Source of the DNA: an uncultured Lachnospiraceae bacterium | Lineage (GTDB): Bacteria > Bacillota > Clostridia > Lachnospirales > Lachnospiraceae | NCBI GenBank assembly: GCA_945787565.1 | Contig: CALZIE010000004.1 | Span: 1 to 47,658, forward strand | DNA: 47,658 nt | Direction of reading: 5' to 3' | Shown here: one piece after another, positions 17,632 to 25,702 of the stretch | Position numbering within the stretch: position 1 is the first letter of the stretch | How the letters are laid out: every line of letters begins with the position of its first letter | The notes under the pieces: model-generated | Database searches by the model: none | What the model was told of the DNA's origin: nothing | What the model saw: the letters and a program-made list of their open reading frames with translations, nothing else | Position numbers and translations under genes: made by a program

Positions 17632-19017
17632 ATGGGAAGATATAATATGGGGGCGAGTACCAATATCCTTCACATATTCAGTGACTGTGTATTTGGTATC
17701 TTATCATTTTTCCTGGCAATAATAGTGACTGGGCAGGGGCATAGTGGTTCGTTTGCAAGGTATGCACTGATCTGTCTAGCTTTTATGGTGGTTTTTATTC
17801 TATCGAATAAGGAGTCCAGGCTTTATAACGTAACAACATTTTTTTATGCAGACCGGATTATACGCTATGTAAGTAAGTCCTTCTTAATTGCAACCGGTGT
17901 TATTTCAACTATGTTGTTTTATGTGGGACACGCAGATGTTGATCGTGAGTTTTATGTAGTGTTTCTGATATTGACTTATATCCTGATGTTGGTAAGTGCA
18001 TTTGCAGTGAGACATTATGGAAAGAAGACGATAAAGCTGGCACCACGAACATTGCTAGTCGGGGAGATTGATAAGTTTAAGAATTTTGAACGTTATCTGA
18101 GTAAGAGCAATGTAGAAGTGAATAATTTAGGCTATTTAAGCATGGAAGAGAGAAATGATTCCAGATATTTAGGGACTGTTAAAAATCTAGAACAAATCAT
18201 TCATGAAAAAGGTGTCGATCAGGTTTATTTTATGCACCGTAAGAACGATAGCATTGACATTCAGCCATATATCGATATCTGCATGCAGATGGGAGTTACC
18301 GTGCGAATTATTATGAACTCTTATCGAGCAGAAGGTGCACAAAGCTATGTAAGCAGTGTAGGAACATATCCAGTGGTTACTTATCATAGAGTTAGCCTGA
18401 ATGCTTCTTCAAGAGCGCTGAAACGTGTGATTGACATTATAGGAAGTTTAGTCGGTATTATTCTGTCTTCTCCGATTATGTTAATTACCGCTCTTGCAAT
18501 CTTAATTGAATCAAAAGGAAAAGGCAATATAATTTTCAAACAAGAGAGAGTTGGATTAAATGGCAGACACTTTTTTATGTATAAATTCCGCAGTATGTGT
18601 GTAAATGCAGAACAGATGAAGGCACAGCTGATGAAAGATAATCAGATGAATTCAAATCTGATGTTTAAGATGGAGAATGATCCTAGAATCACAAAAGTAG
18701 GGCGTATTATCCGTAAGACAAGCATCGATGAGCTGCCACAGTTCTTTAATGTGCTAAAAGGGGATATGAGTTTAGTTGGGACAAGACCACCGACATTAGA
18801 TGAGGTAAATCATTATGAACGGAATCACTGGAGAAGAATGAGCATAAAACCGGGAATAACCGGTATGTGGCAGGTGAGTGGCCGAAGCGCCATTACAGAT
18901 TTTGATGAGATTGTAGAACTAGATACGGAATACATTGATAAATGGGATGTACTATTAGATTTTCAGATCATATTTAAGACAGCACTTCAGGTAGTGGTAC
19001 ATAAGGGAGCATATTAA
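17632..19017 (+). CDS. Polyprenyl glycosylphosphotransferase (WbaP/WcaJ type)
   Basis: A roughly 462-residue membrane enzyme that transfers a sugar phosphate from a UDP-sugar to undecaprenyl phosphate, starting exopolysaccharide or capsule repeat units. The N-terminal half has several hydrophobic segments, then a soluble Rossmann-like part. A re-entrant helix near 275-295 leads to the catalytic domain with Q-E-R-V-G-x-x-G, Y-K-F-R-S-M, D-E-L-P-Q-F-x-N-V-L-x-G-D-M-S-L-V-G-T-R-P-P and P-G-I-T-G-x-W-Q-V-x-G-R. Starts at 17614 and 17632 are both possible; AAAGGCAGGG favours 17632. No other polysaccharide genes adjoin it. Confidence 0.9.
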   Translation: MGRYNMGASTNILHIFSDCVFGILSFFLAIIVTGQGHSGSFARYALICLAFMVVFILSNKESRLYNVTTFFYADRIIRYVSKSFLIATGVISTMLFYVGHADVDREFYVVFLILTYILMLVSAFAVRHYGKKTIKLAPRTLLVGEIDKFKNFERYLSKSNVEVNNLGYLSMEERNDSRYLGTVKNLEQIIHEKGVDQVYFMHRKNDSIDIQPYIDICMQMGVTVRIIMNSYRAEGAQSYVSSVGTYPVVTYHRVSLNASSRALKRVIDIIGSLVGIILSSPIMLITALAILIESKGKGNIIFKQERVGLNGRHFFMYKFRSMCVNAEQMKAQLMKDNQMNSNLMFKMENDPRITKVGRIIRKTSIDELPQFFNVLKGDMSLVGTRPPTLDEVNHYERNHWRRMSIKPGITGMWQVSGRSAITDFDEIVELDTEYIDKWDVLLDFQIIFKTALQVVVHKGAY

Positions 19018-19030
19018 ATAGGAGGAAAGG

Positions 19031-19519
19031 ATGAGAATATTACTGACTGCACTGGATGAAGAGGATGATGCTTCAGCGGCGATTGTGAAGCTTTTAAAAC
19101 CTCAAACGGAATGCAAGAAGCTCTATTTATCGAAAGAAGACGGAAAGAGCGCACAAGAGCTTATTAAAGAGTTAGAGACTGGGGCATATGATAAGGTTAT
19201 TTCGTTTGAGGAAAACGACATGATTCAAGACAAAATCTATATTGAGATCGTAGCCAAGTCAAACGGCCATAAGATTCAAACAAGCTTTGATTATAAAAGT
19301 CTGTGCAGGCATATTCGTGCTACTGGATATCCGGTCACCGTATCCATCAATGCAGGGGAAGGCTATGGGAATTCTCTTTATTATCAGGCATTATCTTTTA
19401 TTGCGGACAAGAAAGCGAATATCGATATGATCTTCTTACATATTCCATCCTTAAGTAAAATGACGGATAGCCTTAATTTCGCAAGAGCGATCGAACATAG
19501 TCTGGACCGGATTTATTAG
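19031..19519 (+). CDS. Pyroglutamyl-peptidase I-like protein, catalytic Cys missing
   Basis: A 162-residue protein whose C-terminal half aligns with peptidase family C15 (Pcp). A-G-E-G-Y-G-N-S-L-Y-Y (108-118) matches the nucleophile segment A-G-T-F-V-C-N-H-L-x-Y, and F-L-H137-I-P matches the histidine segment. The cysteine position is G113. The G113-to-H137 spacing of 24 residues equals the Cys-to-His spacing of true Pcp (C144/H168 in Bacillus). The N-terminal part is short and lacks a clear glutamate loop. It probably has no peptidase activity. It is 13 bases after the glycosylphosphotransferase, behind AGGAGG, so likely co-transcribed. The role is unknown. Confidence 0.65.
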   Translation: MRILLTALDEEDDASAAIVKLLKPQTECKKLYLSKEDGKSAQELIKELETGAYDKVISFEENDMIQDKIYIEIVAKSNGHKIQTSFDYKSLCRHIRATGYPVTVSINAGEGYGNSLYYQALSFIADKKANIDMIFLHIPSLSKMTDSLNFARAIEHSLDRIY

Positions 19520-19533
19520 GCAAAAGGAAGGGC

Positions 19534-19561
19534 TTGACAAATCATCTCATTCTATTATACT
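19534..19561 (+). promoter_or_regulatory. Promoter of the patatin gene
   Basis: TTGACA (19534-19539), 16 bases, TATACT (19556-19561). Confidence 0.75.
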
Positions 19562-19606
19562 AAAATTCATAATATGGAAATAATGGAAAATAGAAAAGGT
19601 GATACT

Positions 19607-20461
19607 ATGATAGATGCAGCACTTGTATTAGAGGGCGGATCCCTCAGGTGTCTTTTTACGGCAGGTGTGCTTGATGTTTTGATGGAACAGGGGATAGAAT
19701 TATCTTATGTAATGGGAGTGTCTGCTGGCTCTTTAAGCGGAATCAACTATGTATCAAAGCAGATTGGCAGAACGGCGAGAATTAATATTAATTACGTGAA
19801 TGATAATAGATATCTGGGAATACGGTGTTTACTAAAAGAGAGAAGTATTTTTAATTTTAACTTCCTATTTGATGATATTGCAAAAGAACTAGATCCATTT
19901 GATTTTGATGCTTTTTGTAAGTCAGAGCAGGAGTTTATTGCAGTAGCTACAAGCTGTGAGACAGGGGAAGCTAGATATTTCGATAAGGAAAACTGTGCAG
20001 ACATTATGATGGCAGCAAGAGCATCTAGCAGTATGCCTTTATTGTCAAGAAAAGTGGAAGTGAATAAGGAACTTTGCTTAGATGGGGGTGTGGCGATGCC
20101 GATTCCTTATCAGAAAGCAATCGATGACGGCTATGAGAAGGTGGTACTAGTACTCACAAGAGAACATGGGTATCGTAAGCCAGAGCAGGGAAGAGCAATG
20201 CTAAAAGCATACGAGAGAGCTTATCATGAGTATCCGAAATTTATTGAACGTCTGAAACATATCCCAGATCACTACAATGAGATGCAGGAAGAGATTGATG
20301 AGTTAGAGCGCCAAGGAAAGATTTTTGTAATACGACCTGAGGTACCGGTTTTAGTATCTAGAGTGGAAAAAGATACGGACAAGCTTAAGGATCTGTATCA
20401 GATTGGGCGTAACATTGCAACGAAGCAGTTAGAAGCATTAAAAGCATATTTAGGAGCATAA
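19607..20461 (+). CDS. Patatin-like phospholipase (YjjU type)
   Basis: A 284-residue cytoplasmic acyl hydrolase of the patatin fold. The oxyanion loop G-G-S-L-R-C-L-F-T-A-G, the nucleophile elbow G37-V-S39-A-G41 and the catalytic aspartate in D159-G-G give a complete Ser-Asp dyad. No signal peptide. ATG 19607 follows AAAAGGTGAT. An ATG at 19574 lacks a ribosome-binding site. It is a single gene between its own promoter and a terminator. Substrate unknown; the family acts on membrane lipids or other esters. Confidence 0.88.
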   Translation: MIDAALVLEGGSLRCLFTAGVLDVLMEQGIELSYVMGVSAGSLSGINYVSKQIGRTARININYVNDNRYLGIRCLLKERSIFNFNFLFDDIAKELDPFDFDAFCKSEQEFIAVATSCETGEARYFDKENCADIMMAARASSSMPLLSRKVEVNKELCLDGGVAMPIPYQKAIDDGYEKVVLVLTREHGYRKPEQGRAMLKAYERAYHEYPKFIERLKHIPDHYNEMQEEIDELERQGKIFVIRPEVPVLVSRVEKDTDKLKDLYQIGRNIATKQLEALKAYLGA

Positions 20462-20531
20462 AAGATTCTAGGACAGCAAAGAGGAGAATATAATATATTT
20501 TCAACTTTATGTCATAGAATCTTTTTTTTTT
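20461..20531 (+). terminator. Terminator after the patatin gene
   Basis: AAAGATTCTA (20461-20470) pairs with TAGAATCTTT (20515-20524), running into a T-run. The 44-base loop is unusually large. Confidence 0.65.
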
Positions 20532-20584
20532 GCATAGTCTGCTATATAGCGGTATTCTTATGCACTTTATAAGGAGGGGATAGC

Positions 20585-22060
20585 ATGCGGAAATACTATT
20601 TGGCAATCGACATAGGCAGATCCTCTGGCAGGCATCTGCTTGGAACAATCGAAGACAATGGTAAGATCACGGTCAGTGAAATCTATGCCTTCAGCAATCA
20701 GGCAAGCAGCAACAGAGAGTACCAGGCATGGGATTTGAAGGTTCTCATGGGGGAAATCATAAAAGGAATGAAAGAGTGCAAACGAAAAAATAAAATACCG
20801 TATTCGGTCGGAATTACAGGCTTAAGTGACAGTTTCGTGTTGTTAGATGAGAAAGAAGAAGTAGTAGCGGCTTCCTTTGGAACAGACGGGGAAGAGATAA
20901 GAGGGTGGAGAAAGCTTGGGGTGGATGACTGGGAGTTCTATCAGGAAACAGGCTGTCTGTTAAATGGACGTCTGCCGGTCATTCGGTTTCTTATGATGCA
21001 TCAGGAGGAGAAAAAGAAATTTTTAAAGGCGACCTCCATGCTTCTTCTTCCAGATTATCTACATTTCTTGTTATGCGGAAAAAAGGCGATGGAATATACC
21101 AATGCGTCAGAGGCAGGATTTCTTAATCCGAAAAGAGGGGAACTATGTGAGGAGATTTTAAAGAAATATGAGATTGATCCGTCTTTATTTGCAGATATTC
21201 ATTTTCCAGAAACGTGTCTTGGAAAGTTAAAGGAGGAGATAAGAAGAGAAATCGGTTATGATGTGAAAGTGGTCCTTCCGTCAACCAATTCGTTGTATTC
21301 TGCCTTAATTGCCATACCTGCCGGACAGGAAGATTTTATGTTCGTGCAGTCGGAAACATGGGCGAGTATCGGATGCGCCGGAAAAAGTCTGCCAAAGCAG
21401 GAGATACTCTATAAAGAAGGAATCCATACAATAGGAGGCTACGATCTTAGAAAATATATGTGTAAGCCAGTAACCGGACTCTGGATGCTTCAGTGTATCC
21501 GAATGGAATATGGAGATGTGAAAACGAGCGAAGAGTTAATTGAGTTAGCACAGAAAGAGAAAAATTTCCCGTCGACAATCGATGTAGGAAAGACAGTATT
21601 TCGTATGCCCCTTTACGTAGTAAAATCCATTCGGGAAGAATGTGAGATGACGAAACAAAAGGTGCCATTATCTCTTGGACAGATAGCGCAGGTAGCCATT
21701 CAGAGCATTGTCCAGTCATATGAAAAAGAGATGAAAGGACTGGAGGAGCTGCTTCATACCTCATTTGAGCATATCTATATGATGGGGGATGGGGTAGAGT
21801 ATGCTTATATTAACAGTCTGCTTGCCTATGCAACCAATAAAGAAGTCTGCTTTGGTCTGGAATGTGTGAGTGCGATGGGGAATATACTGGTTCAGATGTT
21901 ATATGGCGGAGAGTTTTTATCCTTAGATAAGGGGAGGCGCTGTATAAGACGTTCCTTTAAAATACAAAGCGAAAAAATAAGACAAAAACCAGAAGAAGAG
22001 AGGAGAAAAGCGGAAAAAGGGAATAATAAAAAGAAAATACAGCTAGGTAAGAGGTTGTAA
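20585..22060 (+). CDS. Rhamnulokinase-like protein, active site altered
   Basis: A 491-residue FGGY-type sugar-kinase homologue closest to RhaB. A-I-D-I-G-R-S-S-G-R at the N-terminus fits the first phosphate loop, and I-H-T-I-G-G-Y plus V-T-G-L-W-M-L-Q match RhaB's later segments. Key positions differ: the substrate segment I-D-T-W-G-V-D-F reads I-T-G-L-S-D-S-F, and the catalytic-aspartate segment (H-D-T-A-S-A-V in RhaB) reads T-N-S-L-Y-S-A-L with no aspartate. The C-terminal 45 residues are a Lys/Arg/Glu-rich extension. AAGGAGGGG precedes the ATG. No rhamnose isomerase or aldolase gene is nearby. Either a pseudokinase or a kinase for another substrate. Confidence 0.65.
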   Translation: MRKYYLAIDIGRSSGRHLLGTIEDNGKITVSEIYAFSNQASSNREYQAWDLKVLMGEIIKGMKECKRKNKIPYSVGITGLSDSFVLLDEKEEVVAASFGTDGEEIRGWRKLGVDDWEFYQETGCLLNGRLPVIRFLMMHQEEKKKFLKATSMLLLPDYLHFLLCGKKAMEYTNASEAGFLNPKRGELCEEILKKYEIDPSLFADIHFPETCLGKLKEEIRREIGYDVKVVLPSTNSLYSALIAIPAGQEDFMFVQSETWASIGCAGKSLPKQEILYKEGIHTIGGYDLRKYMCKPVTGLWMLQCIRMEYGDVKTSEELIELAQKEKNFPSTIDVGKTVFRMPLYVVKSIREECEMTKQKVPLSLGQIAQVAIQSIVQSYEKEMKGLEELLHTSFEHIYMMGDGVEYAYINSLLAYATNKEVCFGLECVSAMGNILVQMLYGGEFLSLDKGRRCIRRSFKIQSEKIRQKPEEERRKAEKGNNKKKIQLGKRL

Positions 22061-22083
22061 ACCATAGTATCTAGTAGTATAAT
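22055..22083 (+). promoter_or_regulatory. Promoter of ridA
   Basis: TTGTAA (22055-22060), 17 bases, TATAAT (22078-22083). The -35 box overlaps the stop codon of the kinase-like gene. Confidence 0.75.
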
Positions 22084-22111
22084 GTACTAAAAAATCTTAG
22101 GAGGAAGTCAC

Positions 22112-22492
22112 ATGATAACAGAAAGAATAACAGCAAACAACGCTCCAGCAGCTGTAGGCCCATATGTACATGCAGTAAAGGCAGGAGATATCGTATATAC
22201 ATCAGGACAGCTTGGTTTAGATCCAGAAACAGGTGTATTAAAGGAAGGGATTGTAGAACAGACAAAACAGTCTTTAATGAATCTTCAGGCAGTACTAGAA
22301 GCAGCTGGAAGCTCTATGGAAAATGTGATTAAGACTACTGTATTTGTAGCGGATATGAATGATTTTGCTACAGTAAATGAAATTTATGCAAGCTTCTTTA
22401 CAGGAGAAACTCCTGCAAGATCCTGCGTACAGGTGGCTAGACTTCCAAAGGATGGTTTAGTTGAAATTGAAGCAATCGCGGTAGTACGCTAA
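22112..22492 (+). CDS. ridA: RidA family reactive intermediate deaminase
   Basis: A 126-residue RidA/YjgF protein, which hydrolyses reactive 2-aminoacrylate and related enamines released by PLP enzymes, protecting them from damage. The signature P-A-R-S-C-V-Q-V-A-R-L-P contains the substrate-binding arginine (R103, equivalent to R105 in the family), and V-E-I-E-A-I-A ends the protein. These proteins form trimers with active sites between subunits. Single gene with its own promoter and terminator. Normal length. Confidence 0.93.
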   Translation: MITERITANNAPAAVGPYVHAVKAGDIVYTSGQLGLDPETGVLKEGIVEQTKQSLMNLQAVLEAAGSSMENVIKTTVFVADMNDFATVNEIYASFFTGETPARSCVQVARLPKDGLVEIEAIAVVR

Positions 22493-22497
22493 TAGAT

Positions 22498-22544
22498 AGC
22501 CTTCTACTTCACTCTCTTAAGAGGATGAAGTGGAAGGCTTTTTT
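22498..22544 (+). terminator. Terminator after ridA
   Basis: AGCCTTCTACTTCA (22498-22511) pairs with TGAAGTGGAAGGCT (22526-22539) with one mismatch, then TTTTTT. Confidence 0.88.
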
Positions 22545-22608
22545 ATTTCTGCAAACTTATTATAGTTTTAAAATTTACATAATTCTCTCAAATCATCCAT
22601 TTTTATTA

Positions 22609-22638
22609 TTGATAAAATGGAAAATCATATGATATAAT
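22609..22638 (+). promoter_or_regulatory. Promoter of the diguanylate cyclase gene
   Basis: TTGATA (22609-22614), 18 bases, TATAAT (22633-22638). Confidence 0.65.
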
Positions 22639-22676
22639 TACCTAAAATATGGAATTATGAGAAAAGGATGTTTTTT

Positions 22677-23804
22677 ATGAAAAAATTTGAGCTATTAAGA
22701 GAAGATAAGCTGAAACGAAGATTGATTCGTGAGAATGTAAGGCGCGTTCATATGACGGCGGCTGCTTTTGCGATTATCCTTCCTATCATCATGATTCTGC
22801 ACGCAGTTTATGAGTTACCGATTGAAATCCGAGCGATTTATTATAGTGTTTTGTTTTGTTTTGAGATTATATCGATTGCCTTCTTCACCATTGCTAGTTA
22901 TTCCAAGAAAAAAAAGAAAAGGCAAACCATTTCAATCTTAACGTATCGAAGTTTCTGGTTGATCGTCATTATGATGATGTCTGTCATTTCTTATCTGCAG
23001 ATGTATGAATACGAGAATATGGCTACTTACTGCCTGATGGTAGCAGTTCTATCCATTGTTCCGATGTTCTCAGGATTTGAATACCTATGCTTTATGGTGC
23101 TTCAGTCTGCAGTCATTCTCTTTTTTTATACAATGCTTGATATGCATCCATCCCATTTAATTGGTGCTGCAATTTTTAATATTGGAATGGCAGTGGCTTA
23201 TAAGTACTTTTATGAGCTTCAGCTTCGCACGATTATGATGAAAGGAAAGTTATTTTCTTTAAATAAGTCCGCGGAGGAGGATCCATTGACAAAGGCTCTT
23301 AATCGACGTGGACTTGATAAGAAGCTGAATACAATTATTCCTTATGCAATTCGGAACAAGACGGCAGTCGCTCTTCTTATTGTAGATATTGATAATTTTA
23401 AGAAGTATAATGATACATTTGGTCATCCGGCAGGAGATAAGTGCTTAAAGGCAGTAGCGGAAGCAATTATGAAGACAGCAAGGAGAGAGAGCGATCTTAC
23501 CGCAAGAATCGGTGGTGAGGAGTTTTTAATCTTTGTGCATGGAGAAGGAGAGGAAGGGCCGGTACGGCTTGCGGAAATGATCCGAAAGAATGTGGAGGCA
23601 CTTCATCTGCAGCATTATACAAGGGAGAAAGGCCATTATGTAACCGTAAGTATTGGAGTGGCCTCTATGGTTCCAAAGAACTTAAATTGTGTAAATGAAC
23701 TGTATCATGAAGCAGATACTTCTCTTTATACGGCAAAGAAGAGCGGACGTAATGTTGTAGCATGGAAAGACAAGGTCTATAAAAAAGCCGCAGGAGCAGA
23801 ATAA
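22677..23804 (+). CDS. Membrane-bound GGDEF diguanylate cyclase
   Basis: A 375-residue protein with about six membrane segments (roughly 25-180) and a C-terminal GGDEF domain that makes cyclic di-GMP from two GTP. The active-site loop is G279-G-E-E-F283, a functional variant. An inhibitory site R270-x-x-D273 lies exactly five residues before it, so product feedback is expected. D-P-L-T-x-A-L-N-R-R-G opens the domain. The membrane part is a sensor of unknown input. ATG 22677 is preferred because AAAAGG abuts the other ATG (22668). No EAL domain or c-di-GMP effector gene is nearby. Confidence 0.93.
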   Translation: MKKFELLREDKLKRRLIRENVRRVHMTAAAFAIILPIIMILHAVYELPIEIRAIYYSVLFCFEIISIAFFTIASYSKKKKKRQTISILTYRSFWLIVIMMMSVISYLQMYEYENMATYCLMVAVLSIVPMFSGFEYLCFMVLQSAVILFFYTMLDMHPSHLIGAAIFNIGMAVAYKYFYELQLRTIMMKGKLFSLNKSAEEDPLTKALNRRGLDKKLNTIIPYAIRNKTAVALLIVDIDNFKKYNDTFGHPAGDKCLKAVAEAIMKTARRESDLTARIGGEEFLIFVHGEGEEGPVRLAEMIRKNVEALHLQHYTREKGHYVTVSIGVASMVPKNLNCVNELYHEADTSLYTAKKSGRNVVAWKDKVYKKAAGAE

Positions 23805-23855
23805 AAAATCCTGTTTCCATTCACCTAATACATGAATGGAAACAGGATTTTTTTA
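23805..23855. terminator. Bidirectional terminator
   Basis: A perfect 19-bp stem AAAATCCTGTTTCCATTCA / TGAATGGAAACAGGATTTT with T-runs on both strands. It ends the diguanylate cyclase gene from the left and the pspA-ydjGHI operon from the right. Confidence 0.92.
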
Positions 23856-23908
23856 TTTTGACTGAGCTGCTATTGTAGAGAATAGTTTAGTTTATAAAAA
23901 GTTATTTT

Positions 23909-24868
23909 CTAGATTAATTTCTGACCACAGTTGGAGCAGAAGTTTGCGCCATTTGTCTTGCTTCCGCAGTTTGGACAGAAGTTTGGAATTGTTTTATTCG
24001 AAGATGGGGAAGGCGCAGAAGGGGTGGAATCCATATTCTGCATCATCTGGTTTGCCATCTTCATTCCCATCATCATACCAGCCATATCGGAAGCGGCACT
24101 TCCGCCTTTTATATTGCCATTTGCCATTCCATCGGTCATGCTTACCTGCTGATAGCGTCCTAAATCGCCAATCATGCTATGGCTTGCATTCTTTGTGATC
24201 ATCTTCTGGATTTCTTCCGGATAGGTAAAGCTCATAATATTAAAGCCGGTGATGCTAAGTCCTGTATCAAACAGCTGCATATCTAAATCGGTCTTAATGC
24301 CATTTCCGATATCATAAGAATTGGCCTGAAGGTTGAACATGTCTTTTCCTTCTTTGGAAATCCACTTCATTAATAACTGATCTAACACGGAAGTGATTCG
24401 AAGCTTTACATCTTCTACGAAATACGTCTTCTTTACACCGGCGATTTTGTCAATCAGCTTTAAGTAATCATTTACTTTAAAGTTTACAGTACCGTGAGCA
24501 CGGATTGGAAGTCCGCCAGGAAGACTTGGAGCTGGGACATTGATTGCATTTGCAGTCCCCCATCTAACGGTAAATTCCTTTGTGTTGATAAAGAGAACCT
24601 CGGCTCTCATTCCACTGTTAAAACCAAACTTAAACCCTTTTAATGTGGAAAGAAAAGGAATGATCTGTGATTCAATATCATAGTCGCCTTCATCTTTAAA
24701 AATTCCTTCAACTCGGCCATTATACAGAAAAATCGCATCCTGGCCTGGACGGATGATAAGGCGGCTGCCCTTCTTGATCTCATCATTGTTCCATTTATAA
24801 AAAATCATATCCTCACGGAATTCCTGCCATTCCACTACATTTGAAAATTGCTTTGAAAATAAACCCAT
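23909..24868 (-). CDS. ydjI: SPFH-domain protein, YdjI-like
   Basis: A 319-residue protein with an SPFH (flotillin-like) fold of the YdjI/virion-core-like type (about 20-230, with P-A-P-S-L-P-G-G-L-P and G-T-V-N-F-K-V). A Met/Gly-rich linker (about 248-280) and a C-terminal zinc ribbon (C-P-N-C and C-S-N-C) follow. No membrane segment. In B. subtilis YdjI is needed for PspA to gather at stressed membranes together with YdjG and YdjH. It is the last gene of the same four-gene set here, 30 bases after ydjH. Confidence 0.85.
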   Translation of the reverse strand: MGLFSKQFSNVVEWQEFREDMIFYKWNNDEIKKGSRLIIRPGQDAIFLYNGRVEGIFKDEGDYDIESQIIPFLSTLKGFKFGFNSGMRAEVLFINTKEFTVRWGTANAINVPAPSLPGGLPIRAHGTVNFKVNDYLKLIDKIAGVKKTYFVEDVKLRITSVLDQLLMKWISKEGKDMFNLQANSYDIGNGIKTDLDMQLFDTGLSITGFNIMSFTYPEEIQKMITKNASHSMIGDLGRYQQVSMTDGMANGNIKGGSAASDMAGMMMGMKMANQMMQNMDSTPSAPSPSSNKTIPNFCPNCGSKTNGANFCSNCGQKLI

Positions 24869-24898
24869 GTTGATTCACCTCTCCTATTATAATTTGTT

Positions 24899-25702
24899 TT
24901 AAAAACCTCTTCCGCCACCGCTGTGTGAGTGGCCGCCAGAGCTAACTCCACCACCGCCGGAACTTCTGCCACCAGAACTGCCGCCGCCATTTGACTGTGG
25001 CTTTCTGACTTTTGAAACAGAAGTACGGATATACATATCCCGTTTTGCAACGACCCCGGAATGCCCTTCATCCAGGTAGGTATGGTTGTTGGTTGTCATT
25101 GTGCCGCCAGACTGATATGCCATGATACCGACTGCGACTGCACCGATTATAAGGGCGATGCCTGCCTGAAAGAAGATGTTGAAATAAATTGGGCGATGTC
25201 CATATTCATAAGAAGGACTTCCTAAATAGAACTTTACACCATTTGCAAATTCTTTGCAGGCTTTATAGTAATCTCCAGAAGAAAGATATGGAGATACGGC
25301 ATCTAGAATATATTCAATATTATCGTCATTAATCAGTTCTTCATTAGTACCATATCCTTGAATTACGGTAAAACGTGTATTCATATCAATTAAGAAGATT
25401 GTTGCATTTTCTTTTAAAAGACCAGCATCGTACTGAGCATCGAAATAGTCTTCTACATAAGTTTTGTCTTCGGACCGGCTTAAAGGAGTGTTGGTTGTCA
25501 GGATAATAAGATCGCTTCCGGTATCATTGGAGTATTTCTCTAATAAATCCGAAATCTCTTCTGCTTCTTTTGATGTAAGCAGGCCAATGGTATCATTTAA
25601 GTAAACAGTGCCTGAAGCTGCTTTGATTTTCATTGGGAAAAATGCAGAAAGCATGAAAATAGAGAGCAGAAGTACACTAAGATAAGTACGTAATTTTTTC
25701 AT
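24899..25702 (-). CDS. ydjH: TPM-domain membrane protein, YdjH-like
   Basis: A 267-residue protein: signal peptide (about 1-30), extracytoplasmic TPM/YgcG domain (about 33-150, with Y-L-N-D-T-I-G-L-L-T and V-I-Q-G-Y-G-T-N), a membrane segment near 175-200, and a C-terminal Gly/Ser/His-rich tail ending G-G-G-R-G-F. The ATG at 25702 overlaps the ydjG stop as TAATG, behind AGGAGGTGG, indicating translational coupling. In B. subtilis the homologue acts with YdjG as a membrane anchor for PspA. Confidence 0.85.
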   Translation of the reverse strand: MKKLRTYLSVLLLSIFMLSAFFPMKIKAASGTVYLNDTIGLLTSKEAEEISDLLEKYSNDTGSDLIILTTNTPLSRSEDKTYVEDYFDAQYDAGLLKENATIFLIDMNTRFTVIQGYGTNEELINDDNIEYILDAVSPYLSSGDYYKACKEFANGVKFYLGSPSYEYGHRPIYFNIFFQAGIALIIGAVAVGIMAYQSGGTMTTNNHTYLDEGHSGVVAKRDMYIRTSVSKVRKPQSNGGGSSGGRSSGGGGVSSGGHSHSGGGRGF

